This document shows positions 53,539 to 62,231 of a stretch of DNA of 64,000 bases, one piece after another. The stretch comes from Cryptomeria japonica (Eukaryota > Streptophyta > Pinopsida > Cupressales > Cupressaceae), in the NCBI RefSeq assembly GCF_030272615.1, contig NC_081408.1, positions 765,832,830 through 765,896,829 on the forward strand, in the 5' to 3' direction. Within the stretch, counting starts at the first letter, position 1. The number at the start of each line of letters is the position of its first letter. The position numbers and the translations under genes are program-made. The notes beneath the pieces were generated by a model. That model worked only from the letters and a program-made list of their open reading frames with translations. It did no database searches and was not told where the DNA came from.

Positions 53539-53752
53539 CACTTTGTGATGAACAGTGAGTACCAAGATAAAGTACTTTGTGATGAACAGGGAGTACTGAA
53601 ATATGAGCAGCACTTTGTGATGAACAGGGAGTGCAAATGTGAGTAACACTTTGTGATGAACAGGGAGTGTCACACACGTAGTACTTTGTGATGAACAGTG
53701 AGTACCACTAGGATAGAAGCAACACTTTGTGATGAACAGTGAGTGTCACTAG
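53539..53752 (+). repeat. Six-copy minisatellite in the antisense intron of TE-F
   Basis: CACTTTGTGATGAACAG, or TACTTTGTGATGAACAG, starts at 53539, 53573, 53611, 53647, 53682 and 53723 (period 34-41). Most units end in TGAGTACC or GGAGTRC, so the array carries several weak 5' splice-site-like words. Confidence 0.88.
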
Positions 53753-53782
53753 GACTGAGATGATTGATTTGTTTGACTGCAG

Positions 53783-54106
53783 GAGTACTTGCCGATGTTG
53801 GAGTCATGGGAGAGATTCCTGTCGACGCAGAGATTGCGACCTGAGCTGACCTTCGAGGACCGAGCGGCTATTGAGGCTATGGGTCTGAGACATGTGCTGT
53901 ATGTACCTGAGTTTCGGGCAAACATGGGTTTACTAACTGCACTGGCTGAGAGATGGCACTCTGAGATGTGCACATTCCATTTGCCTATGGGTGAGATGAC
54001 AGTCACCCTGGAGGATGTATACAGGATTATGCGGATACCAATTGATGGGGAGCTAATTTTGTACGATCGAGACGGAGACAGGGATGCCCTTAGACGAGTG
54101 TTCTAG
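53783..54106 (+). pseudogene. Plant mobile domain (PMD) exon, antisense inside TE-F
   Basis: Preceded by a good 3' splice site (TTTGTTTGACTGCAG, ending 53782). The open frame runs from 53783 to TAG at 54104-54106 and, past it, on to about 54246 in the same frame. It contains FRANMGLLTALAERWHSEM, TFHLPMGEMTVTLEDVYRI and MRIPIDGE. These are the hallmark core of the plant mobile domain (PF10536), known from MAIN/MAIL1 proteins and from many plant transposons. Only the N-terminal part is present; the full domain is several hundred residues. The strand is opposite to gag, between the coding region and the 3' LTR, where additional antisense ORFs have been reported in plant LTR elements. It is likely a captured fragment that is no longer functional. 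Confidence 0.8.
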
Positions 54107-54249
54107 GATCCAAGACTGGAGATGAGGGTGGGACACGTGGCATGGGATACCATGACATGGATAGGATTAGCACTACCAATAGTGTTGGCAGGAGTGATCA
54201 GTGAGTTCCTCTGTATCAGTTTTGTACCATTTTGTATAATGATGTAGAC

Positions 54250-55640
54250 ACCTGCGGGTGATTGTAGCCATATGATTTTGACATCATTGTATCATGACAC
54301 TTTATATATATATATGAGATGATTCATCTTTGCGGCAGCTGTATGCATGTGTACCTATGTGATGAGATGTTCTTATGTGATGCTTATGATATGGATGCAA
54401 ATATGTATATGATACCATGCAATATATTTTTGTTCTTTTATGTTTTATATGTGTATGCATGATGCAAATGTGAATGTATGTAATGCAGATGAATATGATA
54501 ATGCAAATGTAAATTGTGCTAACAGGTGTTGTGTGCAGGATGTGATGCAGTTGTGATATCTATATGTATGTATGAAATGCTTATATGTGGTAATGCAGGT
54601 GCAACTACATGAAATGCAAATGTTTTTGGTGTGTCATTATACTCAGTCATGTGATAGTAGGCTACGCAGACTCGAGAAGGATGATGGAAGTCAATCAAGA
54701 AAGGGGGATGGAAGACAGAAGATATGAAAGTGAAAGAGCTTCTTGTGCGTTATCATCATTGAGCTTTATTATGGCAAGTAGGTTATGACAATCGAGGCAT
54801 TTGTTCGACCCAGAAAGTCATTGTACCCGTTTGCATGGAGATAAGACAGTCACAAACAAGGAATGCCCCAGTTCATACTAGACTCACAATGTCCTCATAT
54901 CTTTGGACAAGTCATAGCATTACTAAAAGACAATCCACAGACAGCAAAGAAAATTCCATCCTCGCCTTTCTAGTCAAAGACATCCTGGAGATATAATCTC
55001 TAGTCAAAGACATCCCGGAAAAGCTAAAAGACATGTCACCAAAAAAGATGAAATCAAAAGAAAACCAAGAATCGACACCAACATCCACTGTAGTCCTCAA
55101 GTTTAGTGTCTCTTGTCACTTGTATAAGTCTTATTTGATTGTGGTCACAATGTTTACTTTCACAAAAAGGATAGATAGCACTAAACCATACTGCTGTCTG
55201 AGTCTGTTGAAAGATTTGATTTGTTGAAGCCCATTGTTGCTGCTATGTCTCATCTGAAACTGACTGAATCCATGAAACTGATACTTTATTGCGGAGAAGA
55301 TGAAACTTTATTGCGGATCTGTGATGCAAATGCTGCTTTATTGCGGATTGTGCGCGAATAGACTAGAGAAAGCTGGAAGAAACTTTACTCCTCGAAACAT
55401 GTGATGTTCTCAGTTCCACACCCATTACTAGACGTAGGATTTGCCTTAGCCACAGATAGGATCTGATTTATTATGGATGGAAAGGGAGTGAAAAAGGGGG
55501 GTTTATTGTGAATGGCTAACCAATCTTAGGTAGATCAATAACAAGCCATGATGGGAATGGGTAAGTTTATTGTGAGTGAATAGGTTGTGAGTGTGTGCAA
55601 AGTGAAATGATGAAAGAGAATCCTGAAGGAGGGAGGAGCA
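54250..55640 (-). other. TE-F region between the PMD exon and the hairpin set
   Basis: No supported ORF. It holds a TATATATATA run (54303-54314) and degenerate TGATGCAAATGTG/ATATGTATG repeats (54340-54630). A TCATCATTGAGCTTTA word (54758) is shared with TE-D 16990. TTTATTGCGGA words lie at 55288-55348. Confidence 0.5.
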
Positions 55641-55654
55641 AAGTCTCTACACAT

Positions 55655-55800
55655 GGCGCTGGTGACCCAGTTTTCACCATGGTACTTGCCCAGGGCGCCA
55701 CTGAAGTGGTTTTCACCGTTGGACGAAATTATTTCTCTTTACTTTTTGATTTTTCAATGTTTTTTTGTGTCACAAGGCGCCTGTTTGTCAGGTTTTCACC
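55655..55800 (-). ncRNA. Three bulged hairpins downstream of the TE-F coding frame
   Basis: Units at 55655-55678, 55694-55717 and 55776-55800. On the plus strand each has outer GGCG/CACC, a TTTT bulge, and inner arms CTGG/CCAG, CCACT/AGTGG and CCTG/CAGG respectively. The first two are separated by a 15-nt spacer with GTACTTGCCCA, as in TE-D. The inner stems differ completely between units and elements, while the pairing, bulge and outer arms hold. Confidence 0.65.
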
Positions 55801-55892
55801 AAGTAACGATTTTTTTTGTTTTATAATTTTTTTGTATTTTTGAATTTTTTTTTATTTTATTTTTTATTTTTGAATTAGGATATTCCGACGAG

Positions 55893-58379
55893 CTATGTGT
55901 AGAACCTGCGAAGGTGCATGCTATTGATAGGATCCTCCAAAGGTTCACCTTCTGTAGTTGAGAGCTGATATGCCCCAGAGCCATATACTGCTGTGATGAT
56001 GTAAGGACCAAGCCAGTTTGGTTCGAACTTGCCCTTCTTCTCTCTGTCTTGCTGATTCTTGGGGTTTTCTCTAAGAACCAAGTCACCTACCTCAAATGTG
56101 TGAGGCTTGACTTTGTGATTGTAGCTGCATTGTTCCTTGACTGAATGGTGTGTAGCTTGAGTGTCTATCTTCCTTGATGAAGGAACTGTGATAGAATTAT
56201 TAGTGTGTGGACTACATAGTCCCGTATGCGTGTCCCCTAAAGAAGTTTGGGCATCCCTGATAACAAATTTCTTCGAGGAAGCTCCATTAAAGGTCCATGA
56301 TGTATCACCAGAAGGGAAAGCATGTGTGGAACAAGTGGATGAGTTATGAAGGCTTATGCTTGCGAAAAGAAGTGAAAGTAGGATAGCATGATGGAGACTT
56401 AGGATCAACAAGTATGCTTTTTGATTTAGAATTGTAGAGCTTTTGCCCCCAGTTATTTTGATATTAGGGGAGATCAACTCTTTCTCTTCTTGCTTCATAG
56501 GATTTTTATCCTTGACTTTGATCTTTGCAGAGTCCAATAACTTTTGATTTTGATATGGACTAAAGGACTTTTCTTTATTTTTGACTTTTAGATTTTTCTT
56601 TTCAAAGCTTGATTTTTTATCCCCAATTAGTAAGGGCTTTTGTAATTCTTGTTGATCCAAGTCTAGAAGTGGAGTGGAGATGGAATGAGTGGATGATATG
56701 GTAAGGCTATGTGAGTTATCAAGAGGGCTGGCGATATGCTTAATAGATTCTTTGTTGGAACCACTCTTAGGACTATTGATATCAAGAGTTGCTTGCACCG
56801 CTAGAGGAGATTTGCATTCAGACTTAGTAGCCACAACACTAGGTGGTTCACACCCAATTCCTTGGTCTTGCATATTGCTTGTAGATTGTTCTTGTCGATT
56901 GAATGGCTTAGGAGACAACAGGAGTTGATCAACATGAAAGATATACTCACAACATCCCATGTCTTTAATCTTGAATTTTTCTTTTATCTCTGCTTGTTTT
57001 GATGTAGAAGCTTTCAAGGATTCTGGATCCACATATGCTGAAGATGGAACAACTTCTTGATTTACTGGGATTGTTATTTCTGATCTAGGTCGCAGATTAT
57101 TGCAATAAATAAATGGATTTGGATCCGCTTTGACGGTCACTTCAACTCCATTGTGTGGAAACTTGATACATTGATGATATGTAGAAGGGACTGCGCTCAT
57201 CTCATGAATCCATGGACGTCCCAAGAGTATGTTGTATGTGAGATCCAGGTCTAGGACTTGACAAACCACATCCTTTGTAATTGGCCGAACTCTGAGAGGT
57301 AAGGTGACTGTACCCTTGGATGAACGTTCTTCATCATCATATGCTTTGATAGTAATTTTGTTTGTAGAATTCACAGCTTTGTCAGAATATCCCAATTGCT
57401 TAATAGTGTTCAATGTACAAATGTTTAGACCTGCTCCTCCATCTATCAGGACTCGTTTGATTCTATGTTTGTGTATGAAGGCTTCGATGTGTAAAGGTGC
57501 ATTATGTGGCTGACTTACGGAGGCATCATCGGCTTCTGTGAATGTAAGTGAATGTGGAACGGAAAGGTATCCCACCATGGCTTGAAACTGGTCCACGTTC
57601 AGATCAGTAGGAACAACAGTATCTCTCAAGATTTTGTCAAGAATGGCTTTATGTGCGGGAGATATGCGTAATAGCTCAAGGATTGAAATGAGCGCGGGTG
57701 TCTTCCCTAACTGTTCTACAAGGTCATACTCAGGTTTGGTTGATGAAGAAGCGGTGTTTTTAGTTGGAGCACCTTGCAAAGTTATTTTACCTCGACGGGT
57801 TGTAACATGACACTCAGAGGTAGGCTCGGAAGAAGATCCAACACCTTTTAGGACAATCTTGGGTCTTTGAGTAGAATTCTCAGATGCTTTGTCCTTGATG
57901 ATAATAGTAGAGACGTAATTGTCCATCGAGATGTTATTGATAGTTGAATCATAGTTGTAAGGTGCTCTAGTATAGTTGGCTTGATCATCTGTGACTTGGG
58001 CTTTTTCTTTGTCATGCTTTGGGAATGGTTCCTTAAACATCTCATTTTCTTGATTAGACGAATGTCCCTCAATCTCAATGTCACCTCTATCAATGAGATC
58101 TTGCACGATATTCTTCAGTCGATGGCAATTTCCTGTCTTATGACCCTTGCTCTTATGAAACTCACAATACTCATCATCATTCCACCAATTTGGTTTGACC
58201 TTTGGTTCATATGGAGGAAAATCTGGAACTGTGATCACTTTGTTTGCCACTAGCTTTTTGAAGACTGATTCAAGTGGTTCTCCCAATGGGGTGTACTTCC
58301 TTCGTGATCTAGAAGTTGTTTGAGTATTCACTTGATTGTTTGTAGAACTTGATCCTGAAAAGATGAACTTGGGTCTCAC
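55893..58379 (-). CDS. TE-F fused frame: Gag C-terminus, protease, unique linker, integrase tail
   Basis: 828 codons from the Met at 58379, with upstream coding continuing in the same frame behind stops. It has YTPLGEPLESVFKKLV and YCEFHKSKGHKTGNC (about residues 25-85), a protease with DGGAGLNICTL (about 318) and LLGRPWIHEM, then a Ser/Lys-rich linker of about 200 residues. A hydrophobic stretch LLILSLHHAILLSLLFASIS at about 653-672 may be a membrane helix. From about 743 the sequence is the integrase C-terminal tail (YNHKVKPHTFEVGDLVLREN, FEPNWLGPY) ending RRFYT, exactly as in TE-D. RT, both RNase H domains and the integrase core are gone, yet the frame is kept. This is either an internal deletion that happened to stay in frame or one maintained by use of the protein. 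Confidence 0.85.
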   Translation of the reverse strand: MRPKFIFSGSSSTNNQVNTQTTSRSRRKYTPLGEPLESVFKKLVANKVITVPDFPPYEPKVKPNWWNDDEYCEFHKSKGHKTGNCHRLKNIVQDLIDRGDIEIEGHSSNQENEMFKEPFPKHDKEKAQVTDDQANYTRAPYNYDSTINNISMDNYVSTIIIKDKASENSTQRPKIVLKGVGSSSEPTSECHVTTRRGKITLQGAPTKNTASSSTKPEYDLVEQLGKTPALISILELLRISPAHKAILDKILRDTVVPTDLNVDQFQAMVGYLSVPHSLTFTEADDASVSQPHNAPLHIEAFIHKHRIKRVLIDGGAGLNICTLNTIKQLGYSDKAVNSTNKITIKAYDDEERSSKGTVTLPLRVRPITKDVVCQVLDLDLTYNILLGRPWIHEMSAVPSTYHQCIKFPHNGVEVTVKADPNPFIYCNNLRPRSEITIPVNQEVVPSSAYVDPESLKASTSKQAEIKEKFKIKDMGCCEYIFHVDQLLLSPKPFNRQEQSTSNMQDQGIGCEPPSVVATKSECKSPLAVQATLDINSPKSGSNKESIKHIASPLDNSHSLTISSTHSISTPLLDLDQQELQKPLLIGDKKSSFEKKNLKVKNKEKSFSPYQNQKLLDSAKIKVKDKNPMKQEEKELISPNIKITGGKSSTILNQKAYLLILSLHHAILLSLLFASISLHNSSTCSTHAFPSGDTSWTFNGASSKKFVIRDAQTSLGDTHTGLCSPHTNNSITVPSSRKIDTQATHHSVKEQCSYNHKVKPHTFEVGDLVLRENPKNQQDREKKGKFEPNWLGPYIITAVYGSGAYQLSTTEGEPLEDPINSMHLRRFYT

Positions 58380-58619
58380 TGTATTGGCATCAACAACACC
58401 ATCATTGACTGTATTCTTGTTTTTATTCCAAAATCTTGGCTTGTCTTTTCCTTTAAAGTCATCTTTGTTTTCCTTGAATATCTTAATGACTCCTTATTCA
58501 ATTAGGACCTTTTCTGTTGCTAAGCCCTTTTCAATGACATCCTTGAAGGTGGACAAACAAGCTTTTCTTAGATCATAACCAATGTCTTTGTTAACATTTT
58601 GTGTGAACATCTCTATCAT

Positions 58620-60008
58620 TTATTTTTGTGGAATTTCACAAGAACATCTGCTGGCTAGATTTCTCCATCTTTGTAAAAATGATGCAAAAGATTCTCCCTC
58701 TTTTTGCTTAGTGTTGCACAAAGTAGTGACTGATATGTCTGTCTCTATGTTATAGGAGAAATGTTGAATAAATGCCTCTGCTAAGTCACCCCATGACTTA
58801 ATTCCAGGTGGAAGTTGGGAGAACCATTCCATAGCTTGATCGCCTAAGCTTTGTGGGAATAATCTCATCAAATATGTCTCTTCTGAAGCTACTTCAATGC
58901 AAGCTGTGAAAAATTGTCTTATGTGTGCCTTAGGATCCCCTTTTCCTCTATACTTGTCAAATTTAGGCGTCACAAAGTGTGTAGGAAATGGAGGCATTGG
59001 AATGCTCTTGTCAAATGGATAAGGACATATGTCTCTGATTGTGTATGTTGGCTTTGGTGCATTTATGTCCTCCATTTTCTTTTGTAAGTCCCTGATTTGT
59101 TGTTCCAAACTGCTCTTAGGTGGAGATCAACTTCTTGTAGCATACCCCATGTTTGGGACACCAATTTGAGGAGGAGCTTGTTGCATGTATGGATGATATT
59201 GATCATAGACATGTTCATATGGAGGAGGTTTATATTGATGCGGCATATAGGGAGCACTTGGTATAGCTTCATGTTGAGGAACCCCATATCTATTTTGTGC
59301 ATATATACCATATTCTATAGGCACGTCATGTTCTATTGTGTTGCCCCCAAATTTGACATGAGGTTTCCTTATGTCCAAATTTTGAGCATGCCTTTGAATG
59401 TCCACTTGTTTTGATTGATCCATAGCTTGAGCATGTGATTGAGCATATCTATCTGCATAAGGCTTCCATAATGGTCTTCGAAGGTAAGTATCATATGTTT
59501 GACCATGTGTATGTGGGACTTCTGGTTTTTGAAGCAAAGCTGATGGTGATTCAGGTACCATATGCGGTCCTCTATTTCCTCCACTATTGGGTCTCCTTTG
59601 ATCCATGTTGGAGTGAGTTTGTTGCGAGGGTCGGTTTTCCATAAGTTGAGACATGTCAAAGTCATGAGGTATTTTAGCTCCACTTTGTGCCATCATGTGT
59701 AAGAAGTATTGTCTATCCCTCTTCATTATCTCTTCAACCAATCTATTGAAATGAGGATTCATTATGGATTCTTCTATATCTGCTGATTGTATTGAGAAGT
59801 TGTCCACATTGTCATTGTGTGTAGCCTTGTTGTTTGTAGTGTCTGTGTTTTCCACATTTGGAATGTGTCTATAAACATTCGTGTCAGGCAATGTAGTGTG
59901 CTCAGGATTGAAAAATAAATCATTGTCATACTCATAAGAACTCATGTTGGTGGACTCTTGAGCTTCTTTATCTTTTCTCCTAGATTTTTGAAGGTGGGTT
60001 TCAACCAT
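58620..60008 (-). pseudogene. gag: TE-F Gag N-terminal and core region
   Basis: Same frame as the segment at 55893-58379, from ATG 60006-60008. Stops at 59127-59129 (TGA), 58620-58622 (TAA) and near 58494 (TAA) separate the parts; no frameshift. It contains NPHFNRLVEEIMKRD and GAKIPHDFDMSQL, matching TE-D and TE-E, then a long region rich in Pro, Tyr, His and Gln. The Gag core follows: PYPFDKSIPMPPFP, PKFDKYRGKGDPKAHIRQF, LMRLFPQSLGDQAMEWF and FLQRWRNLASRC. At the two TAA stops TE-D has Glu or Arg and Lys, so these are not simple C to T changes. Confidence 0.88.
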
Positions 60009-60445
60009 GAACTAGGTGTTTGACCAAGATGTGTAAGACTAGATGAAAAATGGAAAGAGTATGGAAGACCAAGAGTTGTATGGAGTGTAAATGAATCTTG
60101 AGGTGTACTTGCAATGTCCAAAGTGTAAGACCAAGTATGTAAGTAGTAGAGTAGGTGTGACTTCCAAAGAGAGGATAGTTTCTCTTGATGAGGTAAGCTG
60201 ACCTTGACCCTAAGTAAGACCAAATGAGACCCAAAGGTAAGAAACCTTGATGAGGGACCACTTAGCAAAGTGTTGTTGTATGTAGTGTGTTGACAAAGTA
60301 TGATGAGGACAAGCAAGTGACATTTTGACTCAAGTTTAGACAAGTATGAATGTAAAATGAGATGTGAAGCAATGATGGACTGTATGAGACCCACAGACAG
60401 GTTGAATGCTAGATGAAACCTGAAGAAACAACCTAGGAAGCTCAA
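59942..60445 (-). other. Open frame overlapping the start of TE-F gag, doubtful
   Basis: 167 codons, overlapping gag by 67 bases in another frame. Rich in Leu, Ser and His, with no similarity to TE-D ORF1 that I can see. It occupies the position of an upstream ORF but may be chance. Confidence 0.2.
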
Positions 60446-60501
60446 GTATTCCGAAACTGATTTCTCTTGTTTGCTGGACTGTAAAAATTTTCAATCTTGG
60501 A

Positions 60502-60650
60502 CACAGACGCTTCTGTATACTTCACAGACGCGATTTCTAGACACAGACGTGTCTCTGTTCGACACAGACGCTTCTAAACACACAGACGCTATTATGCCCT
60601 TCACAGACGCGCTTAGATGACTTAGACACGGTTAAAACAGACACAGACGC
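60502..60650 (-). repeat. Periodic CACAGACGC array 1 in the TE-F leader
   Basis: CACAGACGC (one copy CACAGACGT) starts at 60502, 60523, 60542, 60563, 60581, 60602 and 60642, with a weak TTAGACACG near 60622. The period is 18-21 nt with unlike sequence between copies. Sense strand word: GCGTCTGTG. Confidence 0.9.
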
Positions 60651-60929
60651 ATTTCTGTAAACTTCGTGCAATTTTTCCAATCTATGAAGTTGTTTTTGCT
60701 GTGACCAAATCCGACTGTGTGACTGTTTTTCGTGACAAGAGGACACAATGTTGATGAGGACTCAATGTTTGCAAATGTTTAGACTCCAAAAGTGTGTTGT
60801 TTGATGTAAAATGTTTTTGCATACACTTGAAGACACAAAAGACACAATGTTTTGCTGTTTGGTCTTGAATGTTTTGAATGTTTAACATAAGTCAAGCACA
60901 ATTCTTATGGCTGGCCAAGACAATAGTTG

Positions 60930-61490
60930 TTGATCTCACATAGGGTTTTACCCCCGAGGCTACGCTATTCAGAGTGGATACTTAGATGCTTGACCTCACT
61001 GGCTCCACCCTCGGCACTCGCTTCTCGGGTCAGCCAAGCATCAGTCCCCATGAAAACTCCCCATGGCGAACTTTGTATCTCTACTAAGAACCGTATGTGT
61101 GTGGGCCGCTACCAGAGGTCCGACCTCCTGCCCCAACAACTAGAAGGATTTGGGCCTCTAAAACAAAATGGTGCTAGTAAGGGCATCTGCTCGTGTGGCC
61201 ATACATGCGGCACTTTTAGCTCTGTAAATACAGAAGGCTCCCAGCCGGTAGGGGTTACGCCCTACAAATGATCAAATAAATTTGATCAAACGGGTTTATG
61301 GGGAGACATAGTATCGGTATGAACTAATCAACACACGTTATTCATTGTTTTCACCATGAATACATTTGATTATAGTGGTTCGGATGAGGTGGGTTTTCCT
61401 CGCTACCACTTGGGTCGTCCTCTTCTCACTAGTAGTCCTAATGACCACACGGGAAGACAGGCCCTCTAAAGATTAAACAAAAAGAGCCTA
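60930..61490 (-). other. GC-rich, probably structured part of the TE-F leader
   Basis: Clearly more GC-rich than its surroundings, with short complementary words such as GGGTTTTACCCCC and CCCGAGG with CCTCGG. An open frame at 60927-61271 has no recognisable domain. The TE-D leader has a comparable block at 26820-27500. Confidence 0.45.
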
Positions 61491-61866
61491 TTGCTCAAGA
61501 CACAAAAGACAATGATTCAATTTTAGTGCACCAATGGAAGTGTTTGCTAATCTATGAAAACAAGGCACACCACAAAATTTCAAAACCCTAGCCAAGGACC
61601 TGCAACAAAATTTGTTATTAGTTTGGGTTGTTTCAAATGATCACCCCTTCCTGCAAGCACACAAGTTAGGCAAATTTTAGAAACCCAAAAGACTTTGTGA
61701 AAGAGGGGCCTTCAACCAAAACGTTTTAGCTTCCAAGGTGAGCTGCACAAACTTAGTTAGCTAGATCTGAAAGGGTTAGTCCAAAAATAAACCAGATCTG
61801 AAACCCTAAGTACGAAATCCGAAAACCGAATCAATGAAAATTTGAAAATTCTGAAACATTCAAAAC

Positions 61867-62120
61867 ACAGACGCTGTTACCTACAACGCAGACGCGTCTA
61901 TATGACACAGACGCGGTTCTGTGACTCACAGACGCGGTCAAAAATCACAAACGCCCTTATCGGACACAGACACGATCAAAAACAACACAGACGCGCTTAT
62001 AAAACACAGACACTCCTGTCTGAGACCTGCAAAATAAAACTTGTAAAAAACACAGACGCGACTCCAGTATCCGCAGACGCTCCTGAAAATCAGAGACGCG
62101 ATCTGAAAGTTCGCAGACGC
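61867..62120 (-). repeat. Periodic CACAGACGC array 2 next to the TE-F primer site
   Basis: Twelve copies of the 9-nt word, up to two substitutions each, start at 61867, 61888, 61907, 61928, 61947, 61966, 61986, 62005, 62051, 62072, 62091 and 62112. Spacing is 19-21 nt, apart from one double-size gap. The array ends about 90 bp from the primer site. Confidence 0.9.
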
Positions 62121-62212
62121 GGAAAAACCTAAAATGTCGTCGAAAAATGTCCGATCTGCAACTTCAAAAATGCAAAATCTGCAACAAAAAAGGTTAAATG
62201 CAAAGGGACAAG

Positions 62213-62231
62213 AGTCCCACCGGGCGTGCCA
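62213..62231 (-). promoter_or_regulatory. TE-F primer-binding site (putative)
   Basis: The minus strand reads TGGCACGCCCGGTGGGACT. It has a TGG start and tRNA-like complement but I cannot assign the tRNA. It is the last TE-F sequence before foreign DNA. Confidence 0.65.

Larger units (their letters stand above)
52097..62231 (-). mobile_element. TE-F: Tat/Ogre-like element lacking RT, RNase H and integrase core
   Basis: 3' LTR at the left (52097-52888), polypurine tract and hairpin, an antisense plant-mobile-domain exon, a hairpin set, a Gag-protease-integrase-tail frame (60008-55893), a long leader with two periodic arrays, and a primer site ending at 62231. No 5' LTR follows; TE-D-like internal sequence starts immediately. 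The coding frame has three stops and no frameshift in 4.1 kb. Confidence 0.88.

Noticed and set aside
60927-61271. 114-codon plus-strand frame in the TE-F leader
   Set aside because: GC-rich leader with Cys/Pro/Arg composition and no domain; better explained as structured non-coding sequence.
60502-62120. CRISPR-like array reading of the CACAGACGC repeats
   Set aside because: Plant retrotransposon leader, a 9-nt core and 11-nt spacers, no cas genes; not a CRISPR array.
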